DNA from: an uncultured Spirochaetales bacterium
GTDB lineage: Bacteria > Spirochaetota > Spirochaetia > Treponematales > Treponemataceae
Direction: 5' to 3'
Assembly (NCBI GenBank): GCA_946406925.1
Contig: CAMJMF010000002.1
Location: 1-45,711 of the forward strand
Length of the DNA stretch: 45,711 bases
Below are positions 33,616 through 41,756 of this stretch, in pieces. Under the pieces are notes generated by a model. It was not told the origin of the DNA and ran no database searches. It saw nothing but the letters and a program-made list of their open reading frames with translations. Both the position numbers and the translations under genes were made by a program. Each line of letters begins with the position of its first letter. The first letter of the stretch is position 1.

Positions 33616-35643
33616 CTAGAACAGCGGCTTGCTTACTTCAGCTTTGTCTGCAAAGCAGCCCGGAAGCACAGCCCCGGAGCGTTTTTTGCCCAAAAAGTCT
33701 GTATCAAACGTAATCGGCGAGCCGTCAGGGTTCTCGTATTTCTGTTCAGGCTCAAATGCCATCATTATGTCGTCTGTGTGCATAAGCTTGCAGGCGGTTT
33801 CTGGCAGCACGTCATAAAGGTTAGTTTTAAGCGTTATTCTGCCGTCTTTCTCTTCATAGCCGATTGTAACTTTATTTGTTTTGTCCACAACAGCGTCTTT
33901 TTCCTGCTTCATCGGTTTTGCGCCGTTAAAGTAGACGTTGCCGCCTGCCCAGACCGGCAGTTCAGAATAATAGCGGTCAGTCGTAACAGAGCCCATGCCG
34001 CAATAGCCGTCAAACTGCTTTACCCATTTTTCATAAGTCGGGTATTTATCATACTTGAATGTGCCAACTTTAACATTGCCGTCGTCCCATTCGTTGTGAT
34101 TTGCTTCGTTTTCAAGCATAGCAGCTTTAAGAGCAGGTCTGATTTTCTGCTGAATAAAGATGTTGTTATAGAATTTGCAGTCGCCGTGCAGGATTGTCAT
34201 AAAGCCGGCAACCTCTGTGCGGTGCGGCATGTGGTACGGCGTATAGCGCGGCGAAGCCTTTCCGGGTGCGCCGTTATTTGTTCCTAGCCCCACAGCGACA
34301 AAACTGCCTGCAATTATGTTATGCACAACCGCAACGCCCTGGGTAGCAAGCTTTATAGCTTTGTCTGAAAGAAATATGTTGTTGTCCACAAGCGTCGGGC
34401 CATGCGAAACTTCGATGAACAAGTCTTCGGCGCAGCCAATCATGCTCTCTTTATTCTGGTTGTACTCTTTTGGAATAACGTTGTCATGGAAAAAGTTCTG
34501 CGTTACGCGCGTACCCTGCGCCTGCCAGTCAAGCCAAAGACCGCGTGTGCAGTTATGAATGTGGTTGCGCCTGTAAATGCAGTCGATTGCGGCGTGCATC
34601 TTGATTCCGCCGATTTCTGCGCCGGCAAGATTCTGCTTGTTGTTGATGTGATGAATGTGATTATCTTCAATAATTGAGAATACACCGCCAAGGTGACCGA
34701 CTATGCCGGTCTGTCCGCAGTCATGAATGTTGCAGCGGCGCACAATATGCGAGCCGATATTTTCTTTTGACCAGCCTTCAACCTGTGCCTGACATATACA
34801 GTCGCGCTCAGTCTGTGTGCCGTCCTTATATTTCCATTTAAGCCATTTGTTGTCGTTGTTCGGCTGGCAGTATTTGCCCAGCGAAATGCCTGAACATTTA
34901 GACTCGTAAACTTCACAGTCTTCAATGATCCAGCCCTTAGACCAGTGCGGACCGATCATGCCTTCCTGATAAGCTGTAGGCGGCGCCCACTGTGTTGCAG
35001 CCTGCGAAACGGTAAAGCCAGACAATGTAATAAAGCCTCTGCCTTCTTTTTCCGGGTAAAAACATGCGCGCCGAACTGTAACTTCGATGTTCTCTTTATT
35101 CGGGTCTTTGTCCTGAAAATTTGCATAGAATACAGTTTCGTTTGTCTTTTCGTCCTGCTCTGTGTACCAGACGTATTTTGTGAATTCCTGATCCCAAGAC
35201 GGAACATAAACTTCAGGCTTCTTTACTTCAGAAAGTTTCTGAACTTCATACATAGATTTTCCGTTTAAGAAAACATCGCCTGTATGTGCAGTCATGTATG
35301 CAACAAACCAGTCGCCGCTTACCAGCGTAGTGTACGGATTATATTTGCCGAAAATCTTGTTTGAAACGCGTGCCGTATAAACAGAACCAGAAACTTTTTC
35401 CCATTTCTTTAGTTCTTCAGCACCGGAAATATGTGCTGCAAGAGGCTTTTCTGAACGGTAGATAATGCGCTTCTTTTCTGTACCGCCGTTTTTCGGGTTT
35501 ACCCATTCGCGGTAAATTCCAGGTGCAACAATAACCTCGTCACCCGGTTCTGCAATTTTTGCCGCAGACTGAATTTTATTAAAAGGCTTTGCCTTAGAGC
35601 CGTCTCCGCCTTTTGCGGCAGTAATATTTACATAATAAGTCAT
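33616..35643 (-). CDS. GH120 beta-xylosidase (right-handed beta-helix)
   Basis: The 675-residue protein closely follows the GH120 family, known from XylC of Thermoanaerobacterium: DPF/KPFNKIQSAA start, PGIYREWVNPK, FGKYNPY, KYVWYTE, RRACFYP, QWAPPTA, GPHWSKGWIIEDCEV and GGVFSIIEDNHIHHI. By comparison Asp372 in LWLDWQAQGTRV is the nucleophile and Glu411 in LFIEVSHGPTLVD the acid/base. It has no signal peptide, so it acts inside the cell on xylo-oligosaccharides. A region at about 388-405 (KEYNQNKES) is an insertion relative to XylC as I recall it. AAGGGGA precedes the ATG. It lies 32 bp after the FecR-domain gene and may be co-transcribed with it. Confidence 0.9.
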   Translation of the reverse strand: MTYYVNITAAKGGDGSKAKPFNKIQSAAKIAEPGDEVIVAPGIYREWVNPKNGGTEKKRIIYRSEKPLAAHISGAEELKKWEKVSGSVYTARVSNKIFGKYNPYTTLVSGDWFVAYMTAHTGDVFLNGKSMYEVQKLSEVKKPEVYVPSWDQEFTKYVWYTEQDEKTNETVFYANFQDKDPNKENIEVTVRRACFYPEKEGRGFITLSGFTVSQAATQWAPPTAYQEGMIGPHWSKGWIIEDCEVYESKCSGISLGKYCQPNNDNKWLKWKYKDGTQTERDCICQAQVEGWSKENIGSHIVRRCNIHDCGQTGIVGHLGGVFSIIEDNHIHHINNKQNLAGAEIGGIKMHAAIDCIYRRNHIHNCTRGLWLDWQAQGTRVTQNFFHDNVIPKEYNQNKESMIGCAEDLFIEVSHGPTLVDNNIFLSDKAIKLATQGVAVVHNIIAGSFVAVGLGTNNGAPGKASPRYTPYHMPHRTEVAGFMTILHGDCKFYNNIFIQQKIRPALKAAMLENEANHNEWDDGNVKVGTFKYDKYPTYEKWVKQFDGYCGMGSVTTDRYYSELPVWAGGNVYFNGAKPMKQEKDAVVDKTNKVTIGYEEKDGRITLKTNLYDVLPETACKLMHTDDIMMAFEPEQKYENPDGSPITFDTDFLGKKRSGAVLPGCFADKAEVSKPLF

Positions 35644-35675
35644 AAAAAAATCCCCTTTGCTTCTGATACTAACAG

Positions 35676-37274
35676 CTATTTGACAACTTCAAATTCAAAG
35701 TTTACATCAGAAAGCTCACATACTTCAGGCTTGTCATTATTGTCAAAAACCAATTTTATGTTGGAATTGTCAGTATTCTTTAGAGGTTCTCTAAGAGTAA
35801 ATGTTTTTGTATAACTGAACTGTCTACCGGCAACAATTGCATTGTCAATAATTCCTTCATCAAGAACGCAGTTAGTCTGCCATGAAGCATTGTCATTCAT
35901 GTTTACAAGCTGAATACTTGCCCATTCAAGCGGAATATCAGACTTGCCGCTAAAAGTAACTTTCAATTTAGTTCCGGCAGGCAGAGTCTTAGTATAGCCC
36001 AAGATATATGGCGGAATATAATACTCAAAATTACTGTCAGTCTTGTTCCAGTGAGTTCTGTCAATTTTCAGTCTGTCAAAAGAAAAGCTGTTCTTGTAGC
36101 CGGGCTTCACTTTTGTGATAACCTCGTTGGCATTAAGCGAGATAATTTTTCCTGTAATCTTAAAATCATCTATCTTAAGTCTTTCATCACAATAATTGTT
36201 TTCATAATAAATTGAACACCACCACTTACTTGTATTTTTGGCAGTGTCTTTAAGAACAACCCTTATCTTGTCATTAAACGGAACACCAGCTTTGAAACCT
36301 ACGCCGCAGAGCCTCCGCCATGAGAAATCAACTGCTTCTTTCCAGTCATCAGAGATAATCTTAAATGCATGAACAGGCATATCCCTGTCAGGCACACCGC
36401 TGATTTCAAATTCTATTACACTTCCCTTAGGAATATATTTGTTCTTTCCGAAAATCTGCTCTAAAAGGAAGCGGTATTCATAGCTGCGGGATACACCGCG
36501 TTCATCTGTACGGCCCCACTCATTGATCTTTGCAATTATATACGAATTTCCCCAAACACCGCTCTCGCCTTTTTCAATTCTTACAGGCTCCGGCTCTGGA
36601 ATAGGTTTTGGCTCAGCCGGTGCTTCTGTAAAATCTTCCGCGATTTTTACAACAAGCATCTCGCCGCTTTTTACAGTCTTTGAGATTTTATCTTTTGAAG
36701 TTCTAGAAGCCTGAATATCCGAAACTTCAATCTCGCCAGACAAAACCTCAATGGTGGCCTCTTCAGAAGCAGTGTCTTCTCTCTGTTTTGGAAGCGAAAT
36801 CTTTACATCAGTTTTCTTCATAGAAGAAATTTCTTTCAAGCCGACTTTAACAACAGTATCATCGTTGTCAGAAACTTTTGAAAGAAAAAGCTCGCCATTT
36901 ATAAAATCTACAGATCTTTCATTTTTATTGTTAAATATCTGAATAAGCGAATTTTCTCTTAACTGAATCTTAGCACCGGAATCATTGAATTCTGCATAAA
37001 CTTCAGAATCTTTTGCCGTTCGGATTTTGTCGCCGTTATAAACAGGAGTTTCATTATTCAGTTTTTCCCATATATCGTTGCCGATAACTTTTCTTTGAAC
37101 TGTATTCTTCTTAAAATAGATTTTCGCAACTGCCTGTTCATCGGCTTTTACAGTAAAAGAATTTAAATCTCTATAATAGAGATAAAACATAAAGAGAGCA
37201 CCGAATGAACAGAAAACAAAAATTGACCAGTCAATTCCATTAAGACTGTATGTTGTACTTCTTTTCTTCGTCAT
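35676..37274 (-). CDS. FecR-domain protein, membrane-anchored
   Basis: The 532-residue protein has one membrane segment (about 16-31), then a FecR-like region (about 45-210) with NGDKIRTAKDSEVYAEFNDSGAKIQLRENSLIQI and VEVLSGEIEV. A Pro/Glu linker (about 218-232, PAEPKPIPEPEPVR) leads to a C-terminal region (about 240-532) of beta character that I do not recognise, possibly carbohydrate-binding. Its start overlaps the cyclase gene by 35 bp, so the two are translationally coupled. A role in sensing cell-surface or envelope state together with the cyclase is an inference. Confidence 0.75.
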   Translation of the reverse strand: MTKKRSTTYSLNGIDWSIFVFCSFGALFMFYLYYRDLNSFTVKADEQAVAKIYFKKNTVQRKVIGNDIWEKLNNETPVYNGDKIRTAKDSEVYAEFNDSGAKIQLRENSLIQIFNNKNERSVDFINGELFLSKVSDNDDTVVKVGLKEISSMKKTDVKISLPKQREDTASEEATIEVLSGEIEVSDIQASRTSKDKISKTVKSGEMLVVKIAEDFTEAPAEPKPIPEPEPVRIEKGESGVWGNSYIIAKINEWGRTDERGVSRSYEYRFLLEQIFGKNKYIPKGSVIEFEISGVPDRDMPVHAFKIISDDWKEAVDFSWRRLCGVGFKAGVPFNDKIRVVLKDTAKNTSKWWCSIYYENNYCDERLKIDDFKITGKIISLNANEVITKVKPGYKNSFSFDRLKIDRTHWNKTDSNFEYYIPPYILGYTKTLPAGTKLKVTFSGKSDIPLEWASIQLVNMNDNASWQTNCVLDEGIIDNAIVAGRQFSYTKTFTLREPLKNTDNSNIKLVFDNNDKPEVCELSDVNFEFEVVK

Positions 37275-39054
37275 CTGTATTTACCTTTGTCAAATCTGGA
37301 GCTGTTGTTCCAATTATTCTGCGGACTTCTTCAATTGTAGAAGGTTTTTCTTTGCCTGCAAGATTTATAACAGCAAACATTTTTATTGCGTCAGTCTTAC
37401 CCTTAACATGAACGCCGGGCATTTCTTCTACAATAACTCTGCCTCTTATAAGATTGTATGTATTTTCTGTAATCAGAATGTCGGTTGCGAACGGCTTGTT
37501 CAACGCTTCTGTTCGGCTTGCAAGGTTTACTGCGTCTCCAATTACAGTATATTCCATTCGCTCGTTAGAACCAATCTGACCTGCAACAACAGGGCCACTG
37601 TTTATTCCGCAGCCGATGCGCACAGGCGCAAGACCTTTTTCTCTTCTTGCTTTGTTAAAGTTGAACAGAGCAGCACGCATCATTAAGGCGGCTGCAACTG
37701 CATTTATTGCGTCTTGCGCCGGGCTGCCTGATGATTCAGGTGCGCCCCACACTGCCATAATAGCGTCACCAATATATTTATCAACAACGCCTTTTGTCTT
37801 GTTCACGCATTCAACCATGCGGGTCATGTATTCGTTTAGAAATTCTACGACTTCGTTTGGCTGCATTTTTTCTGACATTGCGGTAAAAGATCTTATGTCA
37901 GAGAAAAAGATTGTGGCATTACGGGTTTCGCCGCCAAGTGCAAGCTCGCCGCTGGCCGCTTTTTTAGCAATTGTCTTGTTCGTAAATTTGCTGAACGAAA
38001 CCATGAGCTTTTCGCGTTCTGCAAGACCGCGGCTCATCTGAATAAACGAAGAAGTCAAAAGCCCTATTTCGTCTTTTGTGCGCGGCTCAATGCCAAGCTC
38101 AAATTCGCCCTGCTCAATTTTTGCAGACGCATCAACTAAGTCTGCAATCGGGTTTGTAATGTTGTTGCTGAAAAGCCTGATTATGATAATTGCAATAAAC
38201 AGAACCGCAAGAGAAAACAGAATAATGCGGTATGTTGTTCTATTAATAACAGCAAAAACTGCTTTTTCCGGAATTGTTGTGATTACAAACAGATCATTCT
38301 TTATTTTGTGAACAGCCATAAATTTTTTGCCGTTCAGTGTTTCAATAAGGCTCTGCGTATTATCAGAATCTGTTTTAGTTTTTATGTAATCAATCAGCTC
38401 AAAAGCTTCAGCATATTTCTTGTCTTTGCTGTCAAAGTCCGGGTTAACCAGAATATTTGTGTCTTCATCAACAAGAAGCGTTGCATTGTTAGAGCCTGTA
38501 CTCATAAGCGAGGCAAGTGCATTTGTATCAAGCCCTACAGCGGCAGTCTTTACTGCATTTGAAGCCCCATAATTATAAAAAAGAACAACAGAAGGATTTA
38601 ATAATTCATTTGAATTATAAACTTTTGCGCTGCCGGATTTGTGTTTAGATTCAATAAAATCCTGAATTTCTTTTGCCGGAATCTTTTCTGCTTCATATGA
38701 AGGATTTACTTTCAAATTAGTGTCAGGGCTGAAAATAAAAATTACATCTCTGTTTACATTAAAAAAGTCGTTGATAAGCTGGCTGCTGTTTGCACCGCCG
38801 CCTTTTTCTTTCAATTTGGAAACCGCATCAAACAGAATATAGGAATTATTCTGAATGCTTGAGAAAGTAAGCTGAACAGTTTCTGCGGTTCGCGCATTAA
38901 TTGTATGATTGTTTTCTTCTGCTTTTCGTCTGTCGTCGCCACGGACAAGAGTAGAAACAAGAAATGTTGAAACACCTAGAACAAGAATTATAAGTGCAGA
39001 AAAAAGAAGAATGTGCTTTAAACTGATAGGAAATTTTATTTTAGAGTCTTTCAC
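37240..39054 (-). CDS. Class III adenylate/guanylate cyclase with sensor and HAMP domains
   Basis: This receptor cyclase makes cAMP (or cGMP). The 604-residue product has a membrane segment at about 13-36, a Cache-like extracytoplasmic sensor (about 40-270), a second segment (about 273-296), a HAMP domain (about 297-350) and a class III cyclase domain (about 375-565). Metal-binding Asp386 (FFSDIRSF) and Asp430 (KYIGDAIMA), and transition-state residues Asn510 and Arg514 (VNLASR), are present, so it should be active. The start is GTG at 39054 with GAGGT 5 nt upstream. It is followed by the overlapping FecR-domain gene. Confidence 0.92.
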   Translation of the reverse strand: MKDSKIKFPISLKHILLFSALIILVLGVSTFLVSTLVRGDDRRKAEENNHTINARTAETVQLTFSSIQNNSYILFDAVSKLKEKGGGANSSQLINDFFNVNRDVIFIFSPDTNLKVNPSYEAEKIPAKEIQDFIESKHKSGSAKVYNSNELLNPSVVLFYNYGASNAVKTAAVGLDTNALASLMSTGSNNATLLVDEDTNILVNPDFDSKDKKYAEAFELIDYIKTKTDSDNTQSLIETLNGKKFMAVHKIKNDLFVITTIPEKAVFAVINRTTYRIILFSLAVLFIAIIIIRLFSNNITNPIADLVDASAKIEQGEFELGIEPRTKDEIGLLTSSFIQMSRGLAEREKLMVSFSKFTNKTIAKKAASGELALGGETRNATIFFSDIRSFTAMSEKMQPNEVVEFLNEYMTRMVECVNKTKGVVDKYIGDAIMAVWGAPESSGSPAQDAINAVAAALMMRAALFNFNKARREKGLAPVRIGCGINSGPVVAGQIGSNERMEYTVIGDAVNLASRTEALNKPFATDILITENTYNLIRGRVIVEEMPGVHVKGKTDAIKMFAVINLAGKEKPSTIEEVRRIIGTTAPDLTKVNTDDEEKKYNIQS

Positions 39055-39162
39055 AGTTACCTCGTTATAAAGATTTTAACATGACTATTGTTTAATAGAA
39101 AAGAAAATTTTATCAGCAAACTGTTTTTAGGCTTTGCTTCTGCCCGGCTTTTAGGCACAACT

Positions 39163-39678
39163 CTATGAAAGCAAGTCTACAACAAGGCCGTTCAGTTCAT
39201 CTATTTTGGCAAGAAACGCAATCTGGTCATGTTGAGATAGAAGCACTTCTGCAGCGAGGTCTTCAAGTTTTTTGTCAATTATCTTGACTCTGCAGATTAT
39301 TCTGTCTTTTGTAAGCGTCAGTCTGCGTTTGAAGGTTTCAACTTCGTAGCTGTTTTTTACTACATAATCAACAAACTGTTTTACGGCTTCTTTATAATTC
39401 TGCATCTCTTCCGGCATCTGGTTTTTGCGCAAGGCTTCTCCGGCTGAACTGACAAGTTCTTTTAACTTACTTATTGCTTCTTCATAAGGCAGGGAATCAA
39501 TTTCTGACAGGCTGGAAGTTTTAAGGCTTTCATCGCCAGCTTCAAATGTTGATTTTAACAAAGCTGAAAAATTCTGCTTCTTTACGGATTTGCGCGCTTC
39601 TGTTTCTTTTTTTCTGGCTTTTGCCGCCGCTTCAGCCGCCGCAGAAAAATACAAAGATGTCGGGTCAATCAAATTCAT
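39163..39678 (-). CDS. YaaR family (DUF327) protein
   Basis: The 171-residue helical protein has an Ala/Lys-rich start (AAAEAAAKARKKE) and the family core PEEMQNYKEAVKQFVDYVVKNSYEVE followed by KIIDKKLEDLAAEVLL. Function of this family is unknown. It is encoded upstream of the cyclase gene on the same strand with a 108-bp gap. A G-rich stretch (GGGGG) lies upstream of the ATG. Confidence 0.82.
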   Translation of the reverse strand: MNLIDPTSLYFSAAAEAAAKARKKETEARKSVKKQNFSALLKSTFEAGDESLKTSSLSEIDSLPYEEAISKLKELVSSAGEALRKNQMPEEMQNYKEAVKQFVDYVVKNSYEVETFKRRLTLTKDRIICRVKIIDKKLEDLAAEVLLSQHDQIAFLAKIDELNGLVVDLLS

Positions 39679-39782
39679 TTACCAGCCCCCGCCTGTAATA
39701 ATAGCACACAAATGCAATTTAGCAAAAGGCAATGTATGAAATGCACAAAACGCAAGAGCCCGCTCTAGTCGGAAACCCTTAT

Positions 39783-39811
39783 TTGACTTTTCATTCTGGT
39801 CGTATAATAAT
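39783..39811 (+). promoter_or_regulatory. Promoter of the unidentified AT-rich gene
   Basis: TTGACT (39783-39788), 17-nt spacer and AATAAT (39806-39811). A consensus TATAAT also starts at 39803, but only 14 nt from that -35. I see nothing else between 39679 and 39853. Confidence 0.55.
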
Positions 39812-39853
39812 GATAAAAAGCATATCAAATAGTAACATCTTAAGGAGAGTATC

Positions 39854-40456
39854 ATGGTTATTGATCTAAATAAAAACGTTTCTGATTTTGACGAGATAAT
39901 GTTCGTAAATAAATATGTAGGAAATGTTTTTAAGCAGTTTTTCAAATTAAAAGGTTTTAAAAGTGAGAGTAATTCTTCTGTAAAAGGTGATATTAATTTC
40001 TTCTATGATTATCGTCGTCCTGCTTTTTCATTTCATGGTTCTAAAGTTGTTCCTACGGGAAAACCATTACAATTTCTGCCAATGAGATATTGTAATTATC
40101 CGAATATAGATGATGATTTTAGTGGTGTTACGTGGGCACCTGATCAGGATTGGATGCTCGGTTTTGTTGAATCGCTTATTATTTCACTGAATAATAATTT
40201 ATTAAAGATTATTGATGAACAGGGTGAAGAATTTAATCGTTTAGTGGAAGATGCCAGAAATAAAGCAGCGCACGACATGAAAAAACCAATAAAGCCTGAT
40301 GAATGGGCAGCCAAAATTGAACAGATAAAAGAAAATAACCACAAAAAGAATATGAAACCTTCAGTTTTAAGTTTTGACAGGTCTTCAGCAAAAGAAATAA
40401 AAGAAGATGTAATCAAGCTGATTTCAAGTAAGCAGTATAACTTCTCACATCAATAA
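39854..40456 (+). CDS. Unidentified 200-residue protein
   Basis: I do not recognise this protein. It has no signal peptide or membrane segment. The first part (about 1-95) holds many aromatic residues (KYVGNVFKQFFKLKGF, FFYDYRRPAFSFHG, PMRYCNYPNID), and the rest is charged and helical (EFNRLVEDARNKAAHDMKKP). The gene is clearly AT-richer than its neighbours and prefers A/T third positions, a sign of separate origin. It has a strong AAGGAG site and its own promoter. It ends two bases from the end of the convergent chromate transporter gene. The coding call is firm; function is unknown. Confidence 0.8.
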   Translation: MVIDLNKNVSDFDEIMFVNKYVGNVFKQFFKLKGFKSESNSSVKGDINFFYDYRRPAFSFHGSKVVPTGKPLQFLPMRYCNYPNIDDDFSGVTWAPDQDWMLGFVESLIISLNNNLLKIIDEQGEEFNRLVEDARNKAAHDMKKPIKPDEWAAKIEQIKENNHKKNMKPSVLSFDRSSAKEIKEDVIKLISSKQYNFSHQ

Positions 40457-40458
40457 CA

Positions 40459-41010
40459 TTATAGATAAATCAGCCCGAAAATTGCGCCCAAGACCACAGC
40501 CATAATGGGCGAAATCTTTTTATAGACTAAAAGCAGGGTGCAGACTGCAAAAAAGAGCAGGCACCAGATATCAAGACCGAATAAAGGCGAAGAAACCGAA
40601 AACAACGGAATGACTGCAATTTTGAAAACATTCCAGGCGGCAACAGCCACAAGACCGGCAGAAACAGGTCTTACACATGTAAACACAGATTTTACGGCAG
40701 GCGCATTCTGATATTTTTCAAAGAACTGCGCAATAAAATAGATTATTATAAATGAAGGCAATATTGTCGCAATTGTTACAGCAATGCCGCCGCCCACGCC
40801 AAAAAACTTGCAGCCTATATAAGTTGCCATGTTTATGCCGATGGGGCCCGGCGTAGATTCTGAAACCGCAAGCATGTTGTAAAATTCAGCAGCATCTATA
40901 TAGCCGCCTTCTACGAGCGGCTGATACATAAGCGTTATGGCAACCTGCCCGCCGCCAATAGTAAAAAGCCCAATCTGAAAAAAAATCCACAAAAGTTTAA
41001 TCAGCGTCAT
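40459..41010 (-). CDS. Chromate transporter family protein, second half of a pair
   Basis: This is a half-size CHR (ChrA) membrane protein of 183 residues with the family pattern FFQIGLFTIGGGQVAITLM, SESTPGPIGINMATYIG and about five to six membrane segments. Half-size members normally work in pairs, here with the product encoded just upstream (14-bp overlap). The substrate may be chromate, but many homologs have not been shown to transport it. Confidence 0.88.
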   Translation of the reverse strand: MTLIKLLWIFFQIGLFTIGGGQVAITLMYQPLVEGGYIDAAEFYNMLAVSESTPGPIGINMATYIGCKFFGVGGGIAVTIATILPSFIIIYFIAQFFEKYQNAPAVKSVFTCVRPVSAGLVAVAAWNVFKIAVIPLFSVSSPLFGLDIWCLLFFAVCTLLLVYKKISPIMAVVLGAIFGLIYL

Positions 41011-41644
41011 TTTTTGTTCCTGCCTCTATTTTGGGTTTGCGTTTCAGCACATAAAAGATAATGCCCAGCAGAATTGAGCTTAACACAACAAGTGCAGTGT
41101 TTATTTTGAAAAAGACAATCAGCACAAAGCTTATAACAAACAGAAGCACCGTCAGGGGATTTTTCAACACAACGGAGCGGAAAGACCAGACAGCTTTTGC
41201 AAGCAGGGCGGCAACAGCAATATTAACGCCGGTCAGTGCCTTTTTAACATAAACGTTATCAGAAAAGCCTGCAAGGAACATTGCTATAATTGAAATTATG
41301 ATAATAGACGGAGTTACAACACCTAATGTTGCCAGAATTGAGCCAAGAAGCCCGCCGCGCTCATAGCCGATAAACGTTGCCACATTAACCGCAATAATGC
41401 CCGGCGTAGACTGCCCTATTGCAAAATAGTCCATCATGCGCTCTTTTGTAGCCCAGCCGTGCTTGTCCACAAGTTCGCGCTCAAGAATCGGCAGCATTGC
41501 AAGCCCGCCGCCAAAGGTAACAAGTCCAATCTTAAAAAAGAGCGCGTAAAGCTCAAGCAGCTCTTTAACACCGGCTTTTTGCCTGCCCTTACGGCATTCC
41601 GGATTAACTGAAGTTTCAGATTCTGTCTGTTCGTCTTTATTCAT
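40997..41644 (-). CDS. Chromate transporter family protein, first half of a pair
   Basis: The partner half (215 residues from the ATG at 41644) has a charged N-terminal tail and then FFKIGLVTFGGGLAMLPIL, GQSTPGIIAVNVATFIG and about five to six membrane segments. A longer frame upstream is open, but the promoter at 41651-41679 lies inside it, so the ATG at 41644 is preferred. That ATG lies 6 nt from the -10 box with no ribosome site, implying a leaderless mRNA. Confidence 0.85.
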   Translation of the reverse strand: MNKDEQTESETSVNPECRKGRQKAGVKELLELYALFFKIGLVTFGGGLAMLPILERELVDKHGWATKERMMDYFAIGQSTPGIIAVNVATFIGYERGGLLGSILATLGVVTPSIIIISIIAMFLAGFSDNVYVKKALTGVNIAVAALLAKAVWSFRSVVLKNPLTVLLFVISFVLIVFFKINTALVVLSSILLGIIFYVLKRKPKIEAGTKNDAD

Positions 41645-41650
41645 GGAACA

Positions 41651-41679
41651 AGTATACAGAAGCAAATAAGATTTGCAAA
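41651..41679 (-). promoter_or_regulatory. Promoter of the chromate transporter pair, probably leaderless
   Basis: On the minus strand TTTGCA (41679-41674), 17-nt spacer and TATACT (41656-41651), then 6 nt to the ATG at 41644. Confidence 0.6.
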
Positions 41680-41756
41680 GTGCATACACAGCTAGAAAGT
41701 TATTATCGCTTTTGATATACTTCTGAACAAAATGAATTATTATAAGAGGAATTCCG

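Noticed and set aside
33517-34287. Plus-strand open frame of 256 codons
   Set aside because: It lies opposite the well-supported GH120 gene, has a Cys/Arg-rich unnatural composition and no family resemblance.
39803-39808. TATAAT as -10 with TTGACT at 39783
   Set aside because: A 14-nt spacer is too short; the 17-nt pair with AATAAT is more likely.
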